The notes: a model not told the origin generated them from the sequence alone. 64,000 bases of DNA from Microbacterium azadirachtae (GCF_000956505.1 NZ_JYIX01000033.1:124001-188000); one strand, 5' to 3'. Positions 19,029 through 28,390 are shown, counted from the stretch's first letter. Made by a program: numbers and translations.

Positions 19029-20354
19029 TCAGCCGGCCGCCCCTTCGAGGCCCCGCCCCAGGGCGGCCGCGACGGCGTAGAAGATCGCGTCCGCCGGAGT
19101 CGTCCCCGTCGTTCCGGTGGGGTGGTCTCCGTTGACCTCGACGACGACCGTGGTGTCGGTGCGGGTGTCGTAGTACAGCGCCGTGTTGAAGCCGGGCACC
19201 TGCCCGTTGTGGCCGATCCAGCCCTGCACGCAGTTCATGCCGATGCCGTAGCCCGAGGGCACCGGGATGGATGACAGCCGCTGGATCTGCGCGTCCCGGG
19301 GGAGCAGCCCCTGCCCGGTGCCGAGAGCGCGTCCGTACGTGAGCAGGTCGTCGACGCGGCTGATGATCTCCCCGGATGCGCCGGCCTGGGAGACGTTCCA
19401 GGCGGTGCTGTCCCGCAGCGGCGCATCCGCGCTGATCGCGCCGGAGACGATCCCGAGGTTCGTGTAGCCGTGCGCATGCGGATCGGGCATGACAGCGCTC
19501 GCCAGCGGGTACGAGGTGGCGGTCAGGCGGAGCGGATCGAAGATCTGTCGCTGGAGTTCTTCGGCGAGCGTGTGCCCTGTGATCTTCTCCACGACCTCCC
19601 CGAGCAGGACCGTGTTGGTGTTCGAGTAGTGGAACTCGGCGCCGGACGCGGACGTCGGAGGCATCGCGAAAGCCGTCGCCAGGCGCTGGTCGACGGTCCA
19701 GATGATGCTGTAGTCGGTGAGATACAGCTTCATGAACTCGAGGTCGTCGGTGTAGTTGGCGATGCCGCTGGTCATGTTCGCGAGCTGGAGGATCGTGATC
19801 TCGGATCCGTTCGGCACATTCGGCACGTACCTGCTGATCGGATCGCTCAAGGACAGCTTCTTGCGTGCGACCAGCTGCATGATCAGCGTCGTCGTGAACG
19901 TCTTGGTCACCGATCCGATCCGATGGTGGACGTCGGTGGTGAGCGGCGCCCCGGTCGTCAGATCCGCGACGCCGTAGGCGTCCACCCAGGTGCCCTTCGG
20001 GGATCGCACGGCGACGACCGCACCCGGCGCGGTCGTCGCGGTGAACGCTGCCGAGGCCGCGGCGTCGAGGGACTCGGTCAGCGCGGGGGAGAGGTTCCCC
20101 TTCGTCGCGGCGCCTGGCCGGCGGTCGACCACCGCCGCGGGGTCGGGGATGCACGCCGCCGGATCGATCGCCGCGGCCGAGGACGGCGCACGGGGGGAGG
20201 GCGGTGCGGTGCGAGTGGCCGTGCACCCCGTCAGGACGAGCAGGACGGCGCTCGCCAGGGCCACCGCGCCCCGCGAGCGCAGGGACCGCGAGCGCAGGGA
20301 CCGGGAGGGGTGCTGACCGCGGGGGCGCAGACGGTGCGGTTCGACCATGGGCAT
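19029..20354 (-). CDS. Lipoprotein serine hydrolase, class C beta-lactamase/DD-carboxypeptidase fold
   Basis: 441 residues. The signal region is followed by lipobox LTGC (Cys ~44), so it is a lipoprotein. Penicillin-binding motifs: SVTKT (SxxK, active serine), YSNTN (YxN) and GHNGQVPG (HxG in place of KTG), with ANMTSGIANY. This set fits D-alanyl-D-alanine carboxypeptidase/esterase members of the beta-lactamase superfamily; true beta-lactamase activity cannot be assumed. ATG 20354 follows GGAGGA at 7 bases. The signal region contains a small duplication (SLRSRSLRSR) caused by a ~15-bp DNA repeat. Confidence 0.9.
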   Translation of the reverse strand: MPMVEPHRLRPRGQHPSRSLRSRSLRSRGAVALASAVLLVLTGCTATRTAPPSPRAPSSAAAIDPAACIPDPAAVVDRRPGAATKGNLSPALTESLDAAASAAFTATTAPGAVVAVRSPKGTWVDAYGVADLTTGAPLTTDVHHRIGSVTKTFTTTLIMQLVARKKLSLSDPISRYVPNVPNGSEITILQLANMTSGIANYTDDLEFMKLYLTDYSIIWTVDQRLATAFAMPPTSASGAEFHYSNTNTVLLGEVVEKITGHTLAEELQRQIFDPLRLTATSYPLASAVMPDPHAHGYTNLGIVSGAISADAPLRDSTAWNVSQAGASGEIISRVDDLLTYGRALGTGQGLLPRDAQIQRLSSIPVPSGYGIGMNCVQGWIGHNGQVPGFNTALYYDTRTDTTVVVEVNGDHPTGTTGTTPADAIFYAVAAALGRGLEGAAG

Positions 20355-20558
20355 CGGGACGTCCTCCGTGCTGCGCGCGGGGCGCGGGATCGGATCTCCA
20401 GCGGGGTGAATCCTCAGGGCCGGCCGTCGTCGGAGCGGGTTGCGCCCGGGCGGGGAGGGTGACTCTGCGGTGTCGGGTACGGACCAGACACGCTCTTGAG
20501 CACACTGTAGGGGCCCGGCGCGATCATGTCGATGACGCCCGGAGATCGCCCCCCGGGG

Positions 20559-21098
20559 TCAGCCGAGTTCGTGCTCGTGGATCGTCGTCGTCAGCGTCGT
20601 GCCGTTGAGGTCGAGGTACAGCACCTGCTCGGTGACGGTCATCGTCACGGTGTTGCGGCGCTCGAGCAGCGGCACGGCGGACTCGATGAAGCCGGGGTCG
20701 AAGCTGTAGACGCGGATGTCCTCTGCGCGGTGGATCCGCTTGCCCTCCCACGGTGCCATGACCTTGGCCGGATCGCGGTGCGTGTAGACGACGGTGCGAT
20801 CGGCCAGGCGGCTGCCGTAGTGCAGGCGCTCGGCGTCGGGAGCGCCGACCTCGATCCATCCCGTGATGCGCCCGGTGAGATCGCGCACGACGACGGCGGG
20901 CTCGTCGGTGGAGGAGAGGCCCTCGCTGAACGCGACGCCCTCGGTGAACTCCAGCTCGTAGGCGAGCAGCCGGGTCAGCATGTACGCGTCGGTCTCGGAG
21001 GGGTGCCGCGCCACGCGCAGCGAGTAGTCCTCGTAGACGCCGCGGTCGGTGTCCGCCAGCTGCACGTCGAAGGTGTGGATCGTCGCCCCGATAGCCAT
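20559..21098 (-). CDS. YaeQ family protein
   Basis: 179 residues. MAIGATIHTFDVQLADTDRG, LRVARHPSETDAYMLTRLLAY and DEPAVVVRDLTGRITGWIEVG match YaeQ, a PD-(D/E)XK-like fold protein with putative nuclease motifs (E...D-E...W-IE). Enterobacterial YaeQ was once linked to RfaH suppression; the molecular role is unsettled. Located 13 bases beyond the start of the Moco gene moaB on the same strand but downstream of it, so it may be co-transcribed as the last gene of moaD-moaC-moaB-yaeQ. Confidence 0.88.
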   Translation of the reverse strand: MAIGATIHTFDVQLADTDRGVYEDYSLRVARHPSETDAYMLTRLLAYELEFTEGVAFSEGLSSTDEPAVVVRDLTGRITGWIEVGAPDAERLHYGSRLADRTVVYTHRDPAKVMAPWEGKRIHRAEDIRVYSFDPGFIESAVPLLERRNTVTMTVTEQVLYLDLNGTTLTTTIHEHELG

Positions 21099-21110
21099 AG
21101 GCGTCTCAGC

Positions 21111-21614
21111 CTACGGGGTGCGTCCGTGGTCGCCCGCGCCGCGGAGCTGGGCGAGCAGGTGGTCGAGGATCGGATCCAGCACGGCGAGCCCGTCGCGCAC
21201 TCCGCCCCGCGAGCCCGGCAGGTTCATCACGACTGTACGGCCCGCGACTCCGGCCACGCCGCGGGTGAGCAGCGCCATCGGGGTCGCGGCGAGGCCGCGG
21301 CGACGCAGCTCCTCCATGAGCCCGGGGATCTCGCGGTCGAGCAGGGCCGCGGTCGCCTCGGGTGTGCGGTCGTCGGGGGAGAGCCCGGTGCCGCCCGTGG
21401 TGAGCACTAGATCGGGGGCGCCGTCGAGCGCGGCCGTGAGGGCGTCCGCGACGGAGGCATCGGCGACGACGACCGGATCCCCGGTCGCGAACCCGCGCTC
21501 GGCGAGCCATGCGCGGATGATCGGACCCGTCTCGTCGGCGTAGACGCCCGCGGAGGCGCGGGTCGACACCACGAGCACGATCGCGGACCGGGGGGACGGC
21601 TGCTCCGTGGTCAC
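21111..21614 (-). CDS. moaB: MoaB/Mog family molybdopterin adenylyltransferase
   Basis: 167 residues of the MoCF-binding fold: [19 protein letters not shown] is the signature, and [21 protein letters not shown] is the C-terminal block. It activates molybdopterin by adenylylation (MogA activity) before metal insertion. The GTG start at 21614 overlaps the moaC stop by 4 bases (GTGA). The dedicated metal-insertion protein MoeA is not in this window. Confidence 0.92.
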   Translation of the reverse strand: MTTEQPSPRSAIVLVVSTRASAGVYADETGPIIRAWLAERGFATGDPVVVADASVADALTAALDGAPDLVLTTGGTGLSPDDRTPEATAALLDREIPGLMEELRRRGLAATPMALLTRGVAGVAGRTVVMNLPGSRGGVRDGLAVLDPILDHLLAQLRGAGDHGRTP

Positions 21615-22081
21615 TCCGCGGTCCAGTCGCCGCTCTTGCCGCCGGACTTCGCGAGCACGCGGATGTCGCCGATCACCGCGTGCTTGTCGACGGCCTTGAT
21701 CATGTCGTAGAGGGTGAGCGCCGCCACGCTCGCGGCCGTGAGCGCCTCCATCTCGACGCCCGTGACGCCCTTCGTGACGGCGGTCGCGAGGATGCGCACG
21801 CGGTCGCCCTCCGGTACGAGGTCGATCTCGACCCGGCTCAGCGGCAGCGGGTGGCAGAGCGGGATGAGCGCCGAGGTCTGCTTGGCGCCCATGATCCCGG
21901 CGATGCGCGCGGTGCCGAGCGCCTCGCCCTTGGGCAGCGAGCCGTCGGCGATCTTCGCGACCACGTCCGCGGTGGTCTGCAGCACAGCCTGCGCGCGCGC
22001 CTCGCGGCGGGTCACGGCCTTGTCTGTCACGTCCACCATGTGCGCGGATCCATCGGCCCTCAGGTGCGTCAGCTCGCTCAT
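21611..22081 (-). CDS. moaC: Cyclic pyranopterin monophosphate synthase
   Basis: 156 residues: [36 protein letters not shown] and [26 protein letters not shown] are the MoaC signatures, and [15 protein letters not shown] closes the active site. It converts the MoaA product into cPMP, step 1b of Moco synthesis. I use ATG 22081; a GTG one codon upstream is possible. Coupled downstream to moaB. Confidence 0.95.
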   Translation of the reverse strand: MSELTHLRADGSAHMVDVTDKAVTRREARAQAVLQTTADVVAKIADGSLPKGEALGTARIAGIMGAKQTSALIPLCHPLPLSRVEIDLVPEGDRVRILATAVTKGVTGVEMEALTAASVAALTLYDMIKAVDKHAVIGDIRVLAKSGGKSGDWTAE

Positions 22082-22104
22082 CACGTCTCCAGACTCGTGC
22101 GTGC

Positions 22105-22362
22105 TCAGCCGCCGGCGAAGGGCGGCAGGATGTCGACGGTCGCTCCCAGCGGGCGGGCGTCGTCGCGGCTGACCGTGCCGTCGACGAGGAAGGATCCGGA
22201 TTTCAGGACCTTCGCCATCGGCTCACCGTAGCGCCCGAGCAGCTCCGCGCGCAGCGCTCCGACCGTCGAGACGGCATCCGGGCCGTCGACGGTCAGCTGC
22301 TCCTGATCGCGTCCGGCGGCCTCGGCGGCCGCGGCGAAGTACCGCACGGTGATGGTGGCCAT
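22105..22362 (-). CDS. moaD: Molybdopterin synthase sulfur carrier MoaD
   Basis: 85 residues, ubiquitin-like fold, ending in the Gly-Gly tail ([10 protein letters not shown]) that is adenylylated by MoeB and thiocarboxylated. It delivers sulfur to MoaE. It is separated from its partner moaE, which is on the other strand after moeB. First gene of the minus-strand moaD-moaC-moaB group; 23 bases before moaC. Confidence 0.93.
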   Translation of the reverse strand: MATITVRYFAAAAEAAGRDQEQLTVDGPDAVSTVGALRAELLGRYGEPMAKVLKSGSFLVDGTVSRDDARPLGATVDILPPFAGG

Positions 22363-22440
22363 GTCCTCAATCTAGCCCGTATTGCGGAATTCAGCATCCG
22401 CATCATGGAAATCCAAGAGTCCCGCGGGGCTTTCCCCGCG

Positions 22441-22446
22441 TACACT
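22441..22446 (+). promoter_or_regulatory. Candidate -10 for a leaderless moeB transcript
   Basis: TACACT ends 7 bases before the ATG of moeB, the spacing expected when transcription starts at the start codon. Just upstream, CGCGGGG and CCCCGCG (within 22422-22440) form a short hairpin. No good -35. Confidence 0.35.
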
Positions 22447-22453
22447 CGATCCT

Positions 22454-23617
22454 ATGATCGCGCTCGTCGAGCCGGGGCCGGAACTGCCGCCCGAACACAT
22501 CGCCCGCTACAGCCGCCAGCTCATGCTGCCGGGCTTCGGCGAGACCGCGCAGCGGCGCCTTCGTGCGGCCCGCGTGCTCGTGATCGGGGCGGGCGGTCTC
22601 GGAAGTGCCCTCGTCCCCGCGCTCGCGGGGAGCGGCGTCGGCACGATCGGCGTCATCGACGACGACGTGGTGGAGCTGTCCAACCTGCACCGCCAGCTCA
22701 GCCACGGCATGGACGACATCGGACGGTCCAAGGTCGGATCCCTCGCCGACACCGTGCGGGACATCGATCCCGAGATCCTGGTGCGCCCCTACCGGGAGCG
22801 TGCGACCGCCGAGACCCTGCCGGGAATACTCGCCGAATACGACCTCCTCGTCGACGGCAGCGACAACTTCCCCACCCGCTACCTCGCCGACGACGCCGCG
22901 CGCCTCGCCGGCAAGCCCCTGGTCTGGGGATCCATCCTGCGCTTCCAGGGGCAGGTCGGCGTGGCCGTGCCCGAGGTCGGGTTCCGCGACCTCTTCCCCG
23001 CGCCGCCGGCCGCGGACGAGGTGCTGTCGTGCGAGCTCGGCGGAGTGCTCGCGAGCCTGTGCACCGCGATCGGATCCTTCATGGCGACCGAGGTTGTCAA
23101 GCTCGTCACGGGCATCGGCGAACCGCTCGTCGGTCGGGTGCTGTTCTACGACGCGCTCACCGCGCGCACCCGCGAGATCGGGTTCGAGCGCGCCGAGGAC
23201 GCGCCGGCCGTGGACGGGCTGATCGACTACGAGCTGTTCTGCGGCACGGCCGCCGCTGGCGACGCCTCCGCGCTGTCGGCCGCCGAGGTGCTGCGGATGC
23301 GGCGCGAGGGCGACGTGCGACTCCTCGACGTGCGCGAGCCGCACGAGACCCTGTTGCGGGGCATCCCGGGGGCCATGGCGCTGCCGCTCGGTGCGCTCGA
23401 AGGCGGTGCGCCGATTCCCGGGGCGCCCGGCGACGGGTCGGTCGTCGTGTTCTGCGAGAAGGATCCGCGCTCCCAGCGTGCGGTGCGCGTGCTGCGCGAG
23501 CGCGGGATCGACGCGCACTACCTCGCGGGCGGGATCAGGGCTTTCGCCGCCGTCGGCGGGCAGACCGAGGGCACGGGCGCCGCGGCCGCGCCGAGCGAGC
23601 GGACGGAGTCGGAATGA
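22454..23617 (+). CDS. moeB: MoeB/ThiF adenylyltransferase with C-terminal rhodanese domain
   Basis: 387 residues. The E1-like domain (~1-265) has RYSRQLMLPGFGE, the ATP loop VLVIGAGGLGSALVPAL, the LSNLHRQ arginine-finger block and LLVDGSDNFPTRYL. A rhodanese domain (~285-375) has RLLDVREPHETL and the loop VVFCEKDPRSQRAV with a candidate sulfur-carrying Cys. It activates the MoaD C-terminus and may relay sulfur. Odd point: the CxxC pairs that bind zinc in E. coli MoeB are not visible; the site reads GFRDLFPAPP. Its ATGA stop overlaps moaE. Confidence 0.92.
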   Translation: MIALVEPGPELPPEHIARYSRQLMLPGFGETAQRRLRAARVLVIGAGGLGSALVPALAGSGVGTIGVIDDDVVELSNLHRQLSHGMDDIGRSKVGSLADTVRDIDPEILVRPYRERATAETLPGILAEYDLLVDGSDNFPTRYLADDAARLAGKPLVWGSILRFQGQVGVAVPEVGFRDLFPAPPAADEVLSCELGGVLASLCTAIGSFMATEVVKLVTGIGEPLVGRVLFYDALTARTREIGFERAEDAPAVDGLIDYELFCGTAAAGDASALSAAEVLRMRREGDVRLLDVREPHETLLRGIPGAMALPLGALEGGAPIPGAPGDGSVVVFCEKDPRSQRAVRVLRERGIDAHYLAGGIRAFAAVGGQTEGTGAAAAPSERTESE

Positions 23618-24024
23618 GCGAACGCGCGATCATCAGTGACGAGCCCCTGGACGAGGCGGTCATCCGGGCGGCGGTCGGCGACGCGGCGCACGGCGCGACC
23701 GTGATGTTCTGCGGCGTGGTGCGCGACCACGACGGCGGGCAGGCGGTGCGCTCCCTGGACTACCGCGCGCACCCCGACGCGGAGCGTTTCCTCGAGGAGA
23801 TCGTGGAGCGCGTGACGGCCGAGACCGGGCTGCTCGTCGCGGCCGCGCACCGTGTCGGCGACCTCCGGATCGGCGACGTCGCCCTGTTCGCGGCCGCGTC
23901 GGCCGGACACCGCAAGGAGGCGTTCGAGGCGTGCGAGCGCCTGGTCGAGGAGATCAAGCGCGGCGTGCCGATCTGGAAGCGCCAGCACTACGCCGACGGC
24001 GTCTCGGAGTGGGTCGGACTCTGA
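23614..24024 (+). CDS. moaE: Molybdopterin synthase catalytic subunit
   Basis: 136 residues: GATVMFCGVVRDHDGGQAV, LDYRAHPDAERFLEEI, HRVGDLRIGDVALFAAASAGHR and VEEIKRGVPIWKRQHYADG (catalytic lysines) are MoaE signatures. With MoaD it inserts two sulfurs into cPMP to make molybdopterin. Translationally coupled to moeB by ATGA. Confidence 0.95.
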   Translation: MSERAIISDEPLDEAVIRAAVGDAAHGATVMFCGVVRDHDGGQAVRSLDYRAHPDAERFLEEIVERVTAETGLLVAAAHRVGDLRIGDVALFAAASAGHRKEAFEACERLVEEIKRGVPIWKRQHYADGVSEWVGL

Positions 24025-24027
24025 CGG

Positions 24028-24044
24028 GCCCGCCTCCGGCGGGG
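24028..24044 (+). terminator. Short GC hairpin after moaE
   Basis: CCCGCC (24029-24034) and GGCGGG (24038-24043) form a 6-bp stem with a TCC loop, a few bases past the moaE stop. The rest of the 212-base gap to the moaA end is GC-rich repeat remnant (CGTTCTGGGGCGC at 24095-24107) with no gene. Confidence 0.45.
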
Positions 24045-24236
24045 TGATGCCAGGCGGGGCGATGCCGCGTGGGGCGCCCCGCTTCTTGCGGCGCCGTTCT
24101 GGGGCGCGGCCTGGCCTCGACGCCCCCTCTGGCGGCCGGCGCCCCCTCGCAGGTACGCGTCTCAGAGGGGGCGCGGATCCTCAGTGGGGGCGTCGACGAC
24201 GGTCGAGACGTGCGGAGAGGACCAGACCCCTCCCGA

Positions 24237-25361
24237 TCAGCCCCCGATGTAGCTCATCTCGATGCGGTCGCGGGCGGCGCGCAGCTCGGGGGTGAGGCTC
24301 GATCGGATCTCGGAGTAGCGGTCGTCGCGGACGCCCCAGATCCTGGCCAGCGTCGCGGTGAGCTCCGCATCGTCCGCGCCGCCGCGCAGCAGCGCGCGCA
24401 GGTCGTGGCCCTCGGTCGCGAACAGGCACGTGAACAGGCGCCCCTCGGTGGAGAGCCGCGCGCGGTTGCAGGTGCCGCAGAACGCGTTGGTGACGGATGA
24501 GATCACGCCGATCTCCCCGGATCCGTCGGCGTAGCGCCAGCGCTTCGCCGTCTCGCCGGTGGCGGCGGGGGAGACGGGCTCGAGCGGGAACCGGGCGTCG
24601 ATCGTCGCGACGATCTCCGCCGAGGGGACCACCTCGTCGAGGCTCCAGCCGTTGGTCGCGCCGACGTCCATGTATTCGATGAAGCGCAGCACGTGACCGG
24701 TGCCGCGGAAGTGCTCCGCAAGACTCAGGATCTCGCCGTCGTTGAGGCCCCGCTTGACGACCGTGTTGAGCTTCACGGGCATGCCGGCGGCCTGCGCCGC
24801 GTCGATGCCCTGCAGCACGCGCGCAACGGGGAACTCCACGTCGTTCATGCGACGGAACAGCTGATCGTCGAGGGAATCGATCGATACCGTGACGCGGTCG
24901 ACGCCCGCCTCCTTGAGAGCTTCGGCCTTGACGGCGAGAGCGGATCCGTTCGTCGTCAGCGCGATCTCCGGCTTGGCGCCGTCGAGGGTGCGCAGAGCCG
25001 CGAGCCGTGCGATCAGATCTTCGATCCCTCGGCGCAGCAGCGGCTCGCCTCCGGTGAGGCGCAGCTTGCGGACGCCGTTCGCGAGAGCGGCCCGCGCGAT
25101 CCGCTCGATCTCCTCGAAGGTGAGCAGTTCATGCCGTTCCAGGAATGCATAGTCCCGACCGAAGACCTCGCGCGGCATGCAATAGACGCAGCGGAAATTG
25201 CACCGGTCCGTGACCGAGATCCGGAGGTCGCGCAGCGGGCGGTCCCTGGTGTCGAGGACGCCGGTCGAGGGCAGCCGCCGAGCGCTTCGAGGGACGTCGG
25301 GGGACGAGCCGGCGCGCGCCGGAGCGGCATCGGCCTCGAGTGATCGCGGCGAGATCGTCAT
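24237..25361 (-). CDS. moaA: GTP 3',8-cyclase (radical SAM)
   Basis: 374 residues. It converts GTP to 3',8-cyclo-GTP, the first step of Moco synthesis. The SAM-binding 4Fe-4S motif is [10 protein letters not shown] (Cys 54, 58, 61); the second cluster lies in [19 protein letters not shown]; the C-terminal SYIGG double glycine required for activity is present. An N-terminal extension of about 35 residues precedes the core. ATG 25361 follows AAAGGGGG. Downstream of the mod operon on the same strand, separated by ~200 bases with a four-unit tandem repeat. Confidence 0.96.
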   Translation of the reverse strand: MTISPRSLEADAAPARAGSSPDVPRSARRLPSTGVLDTRDRPLRDLRISVTDRCNFRCVYCMPREVFGRDYAFLERHELLTFEEIERIARAALANGVRKLRLTGGEPLLRRGIEDLIARLAALRTLDGAKPEIALTTNGSALAVKAEALKEAGVDRVTVSIDSLDDQLFRRMNDVEFPVARVLQGIDAAQAAGMPVKLNTVVKRGLNDGEILSLAEHFRGTGHVLRFIEYMDVGATNGWSLDEVVPSAEIVATIDARFPLEPVSPAATGETAKRWRYADGSGEIGVISSVTNAFCGTCNRARLSTEGRLFTCLFATEGHDLRALLRGGADDAELTATLARIWGVRDDRYSEIRSSLTPELRAARDRIEMSYIGG

Positions 25362-25450
25362 CGGTCGGCCCCCTTTCGATGGGCAACCGTAGCACCGCTG
25401 GGAGGGAGCGGGATCCGCGCAGCGCAACACGAGGCCGCGGGACGCCCCTC

Positions 25451-25550
25451 GTCTCGCTCCGCTCGCTCAGGGACCGTCTCGCTCCGCTCGCTCAGGGACC
25501 GTCTCGCTCCGCTCGCTCAGGGACCGTCTCGCTCCGCTCGCTCAGGGACC
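25451..25550. repeat. Perfect 4 x 25-bp tandem repeat
   Basis: Four identical 25-base units (each beginning GTCTCGCTCCGCTCGCTCAG and ending GGACC) run without error from 25451 to 25550, between the modC stop and moaA. The unit is the reverse complement of the GGTCCCTGAGCGAGCG element also seen as an inverted pair at 11550-11621. Confidence 0.95.
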
Positions 25551-25560
25551 GGCGCGAGGG

Positions 25561-26670
25561 TCAGCCGGCGTCGCCGCGGATCGAGACGTCGGCCTCGTCG
25601 ATGCGGAACGAGAGGCGCTGTCCGGGGTGCAGTCCGAGGCCGACGGCGTGCGTGGACGGGCAGTCCACGGCGATCCCGGGATGCTCCGCGGTGTGCAGGC
25701 GGATCCCGCCGGGGATCGGATCGAGCTGCGCGACGCGCCCCGTCCAGCGATTCGGCGCCGGGGCGGATTCGAGGGTCGCGGAGCGGTCGAGACTTCCGGA
25801 TTCGTCGAGCGGATCCACCCGCACGGAACCCGGTGCGAACACGACGCTGCCGGCCCCGCCCACCCGCAGCGCGTCGCCCCGCCCGCGGAGCAGGAGCGCG
25901 CCCGCGGAGACGGCGCCGTCATCCGCGCCGACCGCCTCGAGGCGGTTCACGCCGGCGAGCGCGGCCACGAACTCCGAACGCGGATGCCCCAGCACTTCCG
26001 CGGTGCTGCCGCCCTGCACCACGGAGCCGTCGTGCATCACGAGCGTGCGCGCGGCGAGGATCAGCGCGTCCATCGGGTCGTGCGTGACGAGCACGATCGG
26101 GATCGCGGGGCTCTCGCCCTGCTGCGCCGCGATCAGACGGCGGGCCTGTGCGGCCGACGGCGCGTCCAGCGCGGCGAACGGCTCGTCCAGCAGCAGCGCA
26201 TCGGGCTCGGAGGCGAGGGCGCGCGCGATCGCGGCGCGCTGCTGCTGCCCGCCGGAGAGCTCCGCGGGACGGCGTGCGGCGAGGCCGCCGAGCCCCACCT
26301 CCTCCAGCCGCCGCTCGGCGCGACGCCGGGCCTCGGCGCGCGGAACACCCTGCGCGCGCGGCCCGAACGCCACGTTCTCGCGCACGGACAGGTGCGGGAA
26401 CAGCAGTGGGCGCTGGCCGAGCAGCGCGATGCGCCGGCGCGCCGGGGGGACGTGGACCCCGCGTGCCGCGCCGGGGCCGGCCGGGGCGTCGAGCACGCGG
26501 TCGCCGACCGCGACGGATCCGGCGGCGGGAAGGAGACCCGCGATCGCGTTCAGCAGCGTCGACTTGCCCGATCCGTTCGGGCCGATGACCGCGAGGATCT
26601 CTCCCGGCTGCGCCTCGAACGCCGCGGACATCGCGAATCCGCCGCGGCGCGTGCTCAGGTCGACCCTCAT
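25561..26670 (-). CDS. modC: Molybdate ABC transporter ATP-binding protein
   Basis: 369 residues. ABC domain with Walker A IGPNGSGKSTLLNAI (residues ~31-45), signature ELSGGQQQRAAIARAL, Walker B DALLLDEPFAALD and the switch His in LVTHDP. A C-terminal TOBE/Mop-like region (AVSAGALLLRGRGDALRV...GQRLSFRIDEADV) can bind molybdate and tune transport. ATG 26670 overlaps the modB stop (ATGA). Last gene of the molybdate operon. Confidence 0.94.
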   Translation of the reverse strand: MRVDLSTRRGGFAMSAAFEAQPGEILAVIGPNGSGKSTLLNAIAGLLPAAGSVAVGDRVLDAPAGPGAARGVHVPPARRRIALLGQRPLLFPHLSVRENVAFGPRAQGVPRAEARRRAERRLEEVGLGGLAARRPAELSGGQQQRAAIARALASEPDALLLDEPFAALDAPSAAQARRLIAAQQGESPAIPIVLVTHDPMDALILAARTLVMHDGSVVQGGSTAEVLGHPRSEFVAALAGVNRLEAVGADDGAVSAGALLLRGRGDALRVGGAGSVVFAPGSVRVDPLDESGSLDRSATLESAPAPNRWTGRVAQLDPIPGGIRLHTAEHPGIAVDCPSTHAVGLGLHPGQRLSFRIDEADVSIRGDAG

Positions 26671-27578
26671 CGCACGGCCCCCGCCCGCCAGCCGCGCACC
26701 AGCACGAGCACCGCGAGGGCGACGAGGATCAGCAGGAGCGACAGCGCGATCGCCGTGTCCTCCTCGACACCTGCGCCGTTGAACGCCGTGTAGATCGCGA
26801 GCGGCATGGTGCGGGTGACCCCGGCGGCGTTGCCCGCGAACAGCGCGGTCGCGCCGAACTCCCCGAGCGCCCGGGCGAAGCACAGCACGGTGCCGGCGAT
26901 GAGCCCAGGCGCGGCGAGCGGCAGCGTCACCCTGCGGAAGACCGTGAACCGGCTCGCGCCGAGACCCGCCGCGACCCGCTCGTGCTCGGTGCCGATCGCG
27001 CGCAGCGCGCCCTCGATCGAGATCACCAGGAACGGCAGCGCGACGAACGCCTGCGCGATCACCACGGCCGCGGTCGTGAACGGGATCCTGATCCCGGAGA
27101 CCGCCAGCGCCCCGCCGAGCAGGCCGTTGCGTCCGAGCAGGGCGAGCAGGGCGATGCCCCCGACGAGCGGGGGCAGCACGAGCGGCAGGGTGGTCAGCGT
27201 GCGCAGCACCGAGGCCAGCCAGCCGGGACTGCGCGCCATCGCGACGGCGAGCGGCACCCCGAGGATCGCGCAGATCACTGTCGCGATCGCGGCGGTGGTC
27301 AGGGAGAGCCCGAGCGCCTGCAGCGCTGCGGGAGACGTGATCGCCGCCGGAACCGTCGCCCAGTCCAGCCGCACCAGCAGCGCGACGAAGGGCAGCACCA
27401 GCAGCAGCACCGCGATGATCGCCGGGATCAGCAACCAGGCGGGCAGGTGCTCTCCGCGCCGTCGTGCGACGGGCTCGGGGAGCGAGGAGGCGGCATCCGG
27501 GGTCGGGGAGTCGCCGCGTGCGGCCGCCGTCATCGACGACCCGACCGCGCGCGGCGCCCTCCGGCCCCCCGTTCTCAT
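26667..27578 (-). CDS. modB: Molybdate ABC transporter permease
   Basis: 303 residues, five to six membrane helices (LLIPAIIAVLLLVLPFVALL, LGLSLTTAAIATVICAILG, FTTAAVVIAQAFVALPFLV) and the ABC-contact EAA loop (AAGLGASRFTVFRRVTLPLA...). GEFGATALFAGNAAGVTRTMPLAIY is typical ModB. The start at 27578 is chosen for its ATGA overlap with modA; an ATG at 27533 would drop a 15-residue basic leader. Confidence 0.93.
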   Translation of the reverse strand: MRTGGRRAPRAVGSSMTAAARGDSPTPDAASSLPEPVARRRGEHLPAWLLIPAIIAVLLLVLPFVALLVRLDWATVPAAITSPAALQALGLSLTTAAIATVICAILGVPLAVAMARSPGWLASVLRTLTTLPLVLPPLVGGIALLALLGRNGLLGGALAVSGIRIPFTTAAVVIAQAFVALPFLVISIEGALRAIGTEHERVAAGLGASRFTVFRRVTLPLAAPGLIAGTVLCFARALGEFGATALFAGNAAGVTRTMPLAIYTAFNGAGVEEDTAIALSLLLILVALAVLVLVRGWRAGAVR

Positions 27579-28390
27579 GCGCCGCCGAACCCCAGATCCT
27601 TGAGGATCTTCTGGCCCTTGTCCGACAGCACGAAGGCCTGGAAGGCGGTGGCGGCCTCGGCGTTCTTCGAGGCCTTGAGCACCGTGATCGGGTACTTGTT
27701 GGTCGCCTTGTCCGCGCCCGCGATCGCGATGCCGGTCACGGCGGATCCCGCGGCCTTGACGTCGGTCGAGTACACGAGCCCGGCATCGGCCTCGCCGGCC
27801 TTGACCTTCGCGAGCACCGCCGTCACGTTCTGCTCCTCGCTGGCGGGCGTCACGGTCACGCTCGCCGCGTCGAGCAGCGTCTTCGCGGCGTTGCCGCACG
27901 GCACGGCGGGGGCGCACAGCACGAGCTTGAGACCGGGGTCGGCGAGCGAGGCGAGGTCCTTGACCTTGAGCGGGTTGCCCGGCGCGACCGCGATCTGCAG
28001 CACGTTCGTCGTGAAGACCGGAGCGACGCCTGCGAGGCTCGCCTGGGTCACCTTGTCCATGTTCTTCTGATCCGCCGAGGCGAACACGTCGACCGGTGCG
28101 CCCTCGATGATCTGCGTCGCGAGCGTCGAGGATCCGTCGTACGTGATCGGGTTGACGTGCACCTTCGGGTTCTCGGCCTCGAAGGCCGTGGTGATCTGGT
28201 CGAACGCCTGGCTCAGCGATGCCGCCGCGAACACGGTGAGCTCGCCGCTCACGGTCGAGGCTGCGGCGGTGCTGGTGGGCGTCGGGGTCGCGGCGGGAGC
28301 CGCGCCGGAGCACGCGGTCAGGGCGAGAGCTGCGGCAAGAGCCGTGGCGGCGATCGCGGACAGGCGGAACGGGAGGGGGGATCGGGTCAT
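27575..28390 (-). CDS. modA: Molybdate-binding lipoprotein
   Basis: 271 residues. Signal peptide and lipobox LTAC (Cys ~27), a Thr/Ala linker, then the ModA fold: LTVFAAASLSQAFDQI, SSTLATQIIEGAPVDVFASAD, VPCGNAAKTLLDAA and ADAGLVYSTDV. It captures molybdate (possibly tungstate) for ModBC. Its ATG overlaps the ModE-like gene stop by ATGA. Confidence 0.95.
   Translation of the reverse strand: MTRSPLPFRLSAIAATALAAALALTACSGAAPAATPTPTSTAAASTVSGELTVFAAASLSQAFDQITTAFEAENPKVHVNPITYDGSSTLATQIIEGAPVDVFASADQKNMDKVTQASLAGVAPVFTTNVLQIAVAPGNPLKVKDLASLADPGLKLVLCAPAVPCGNAAKTLLDAASVTVTPASEEQNVTAVLAKVKAGEADAGLVYSTDVKAAGSAVTGIAIAGADKATNKYPITVLKASKNAEAATAFQAFVLSDKGQKILKDLGFGGA

Noticed and set aside
20204..20354. 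Alternative upstream serine hydrolase start or separate small gene
   Set aside because: The ATG at 20354 has GGAGGA at 7 bases and gives a standard lipoprotein signal; no independent gene is needed.
25362..25450. Moco riboswitch upstream of moaA
   Set aside because: No recognisable Moco-motif core or tetraloop receptor; the region is short and then enters tandem repeats.
25451..25550. CRISPR-like array
   Set aside because: Four 25-base units are contiguous with no spacers.
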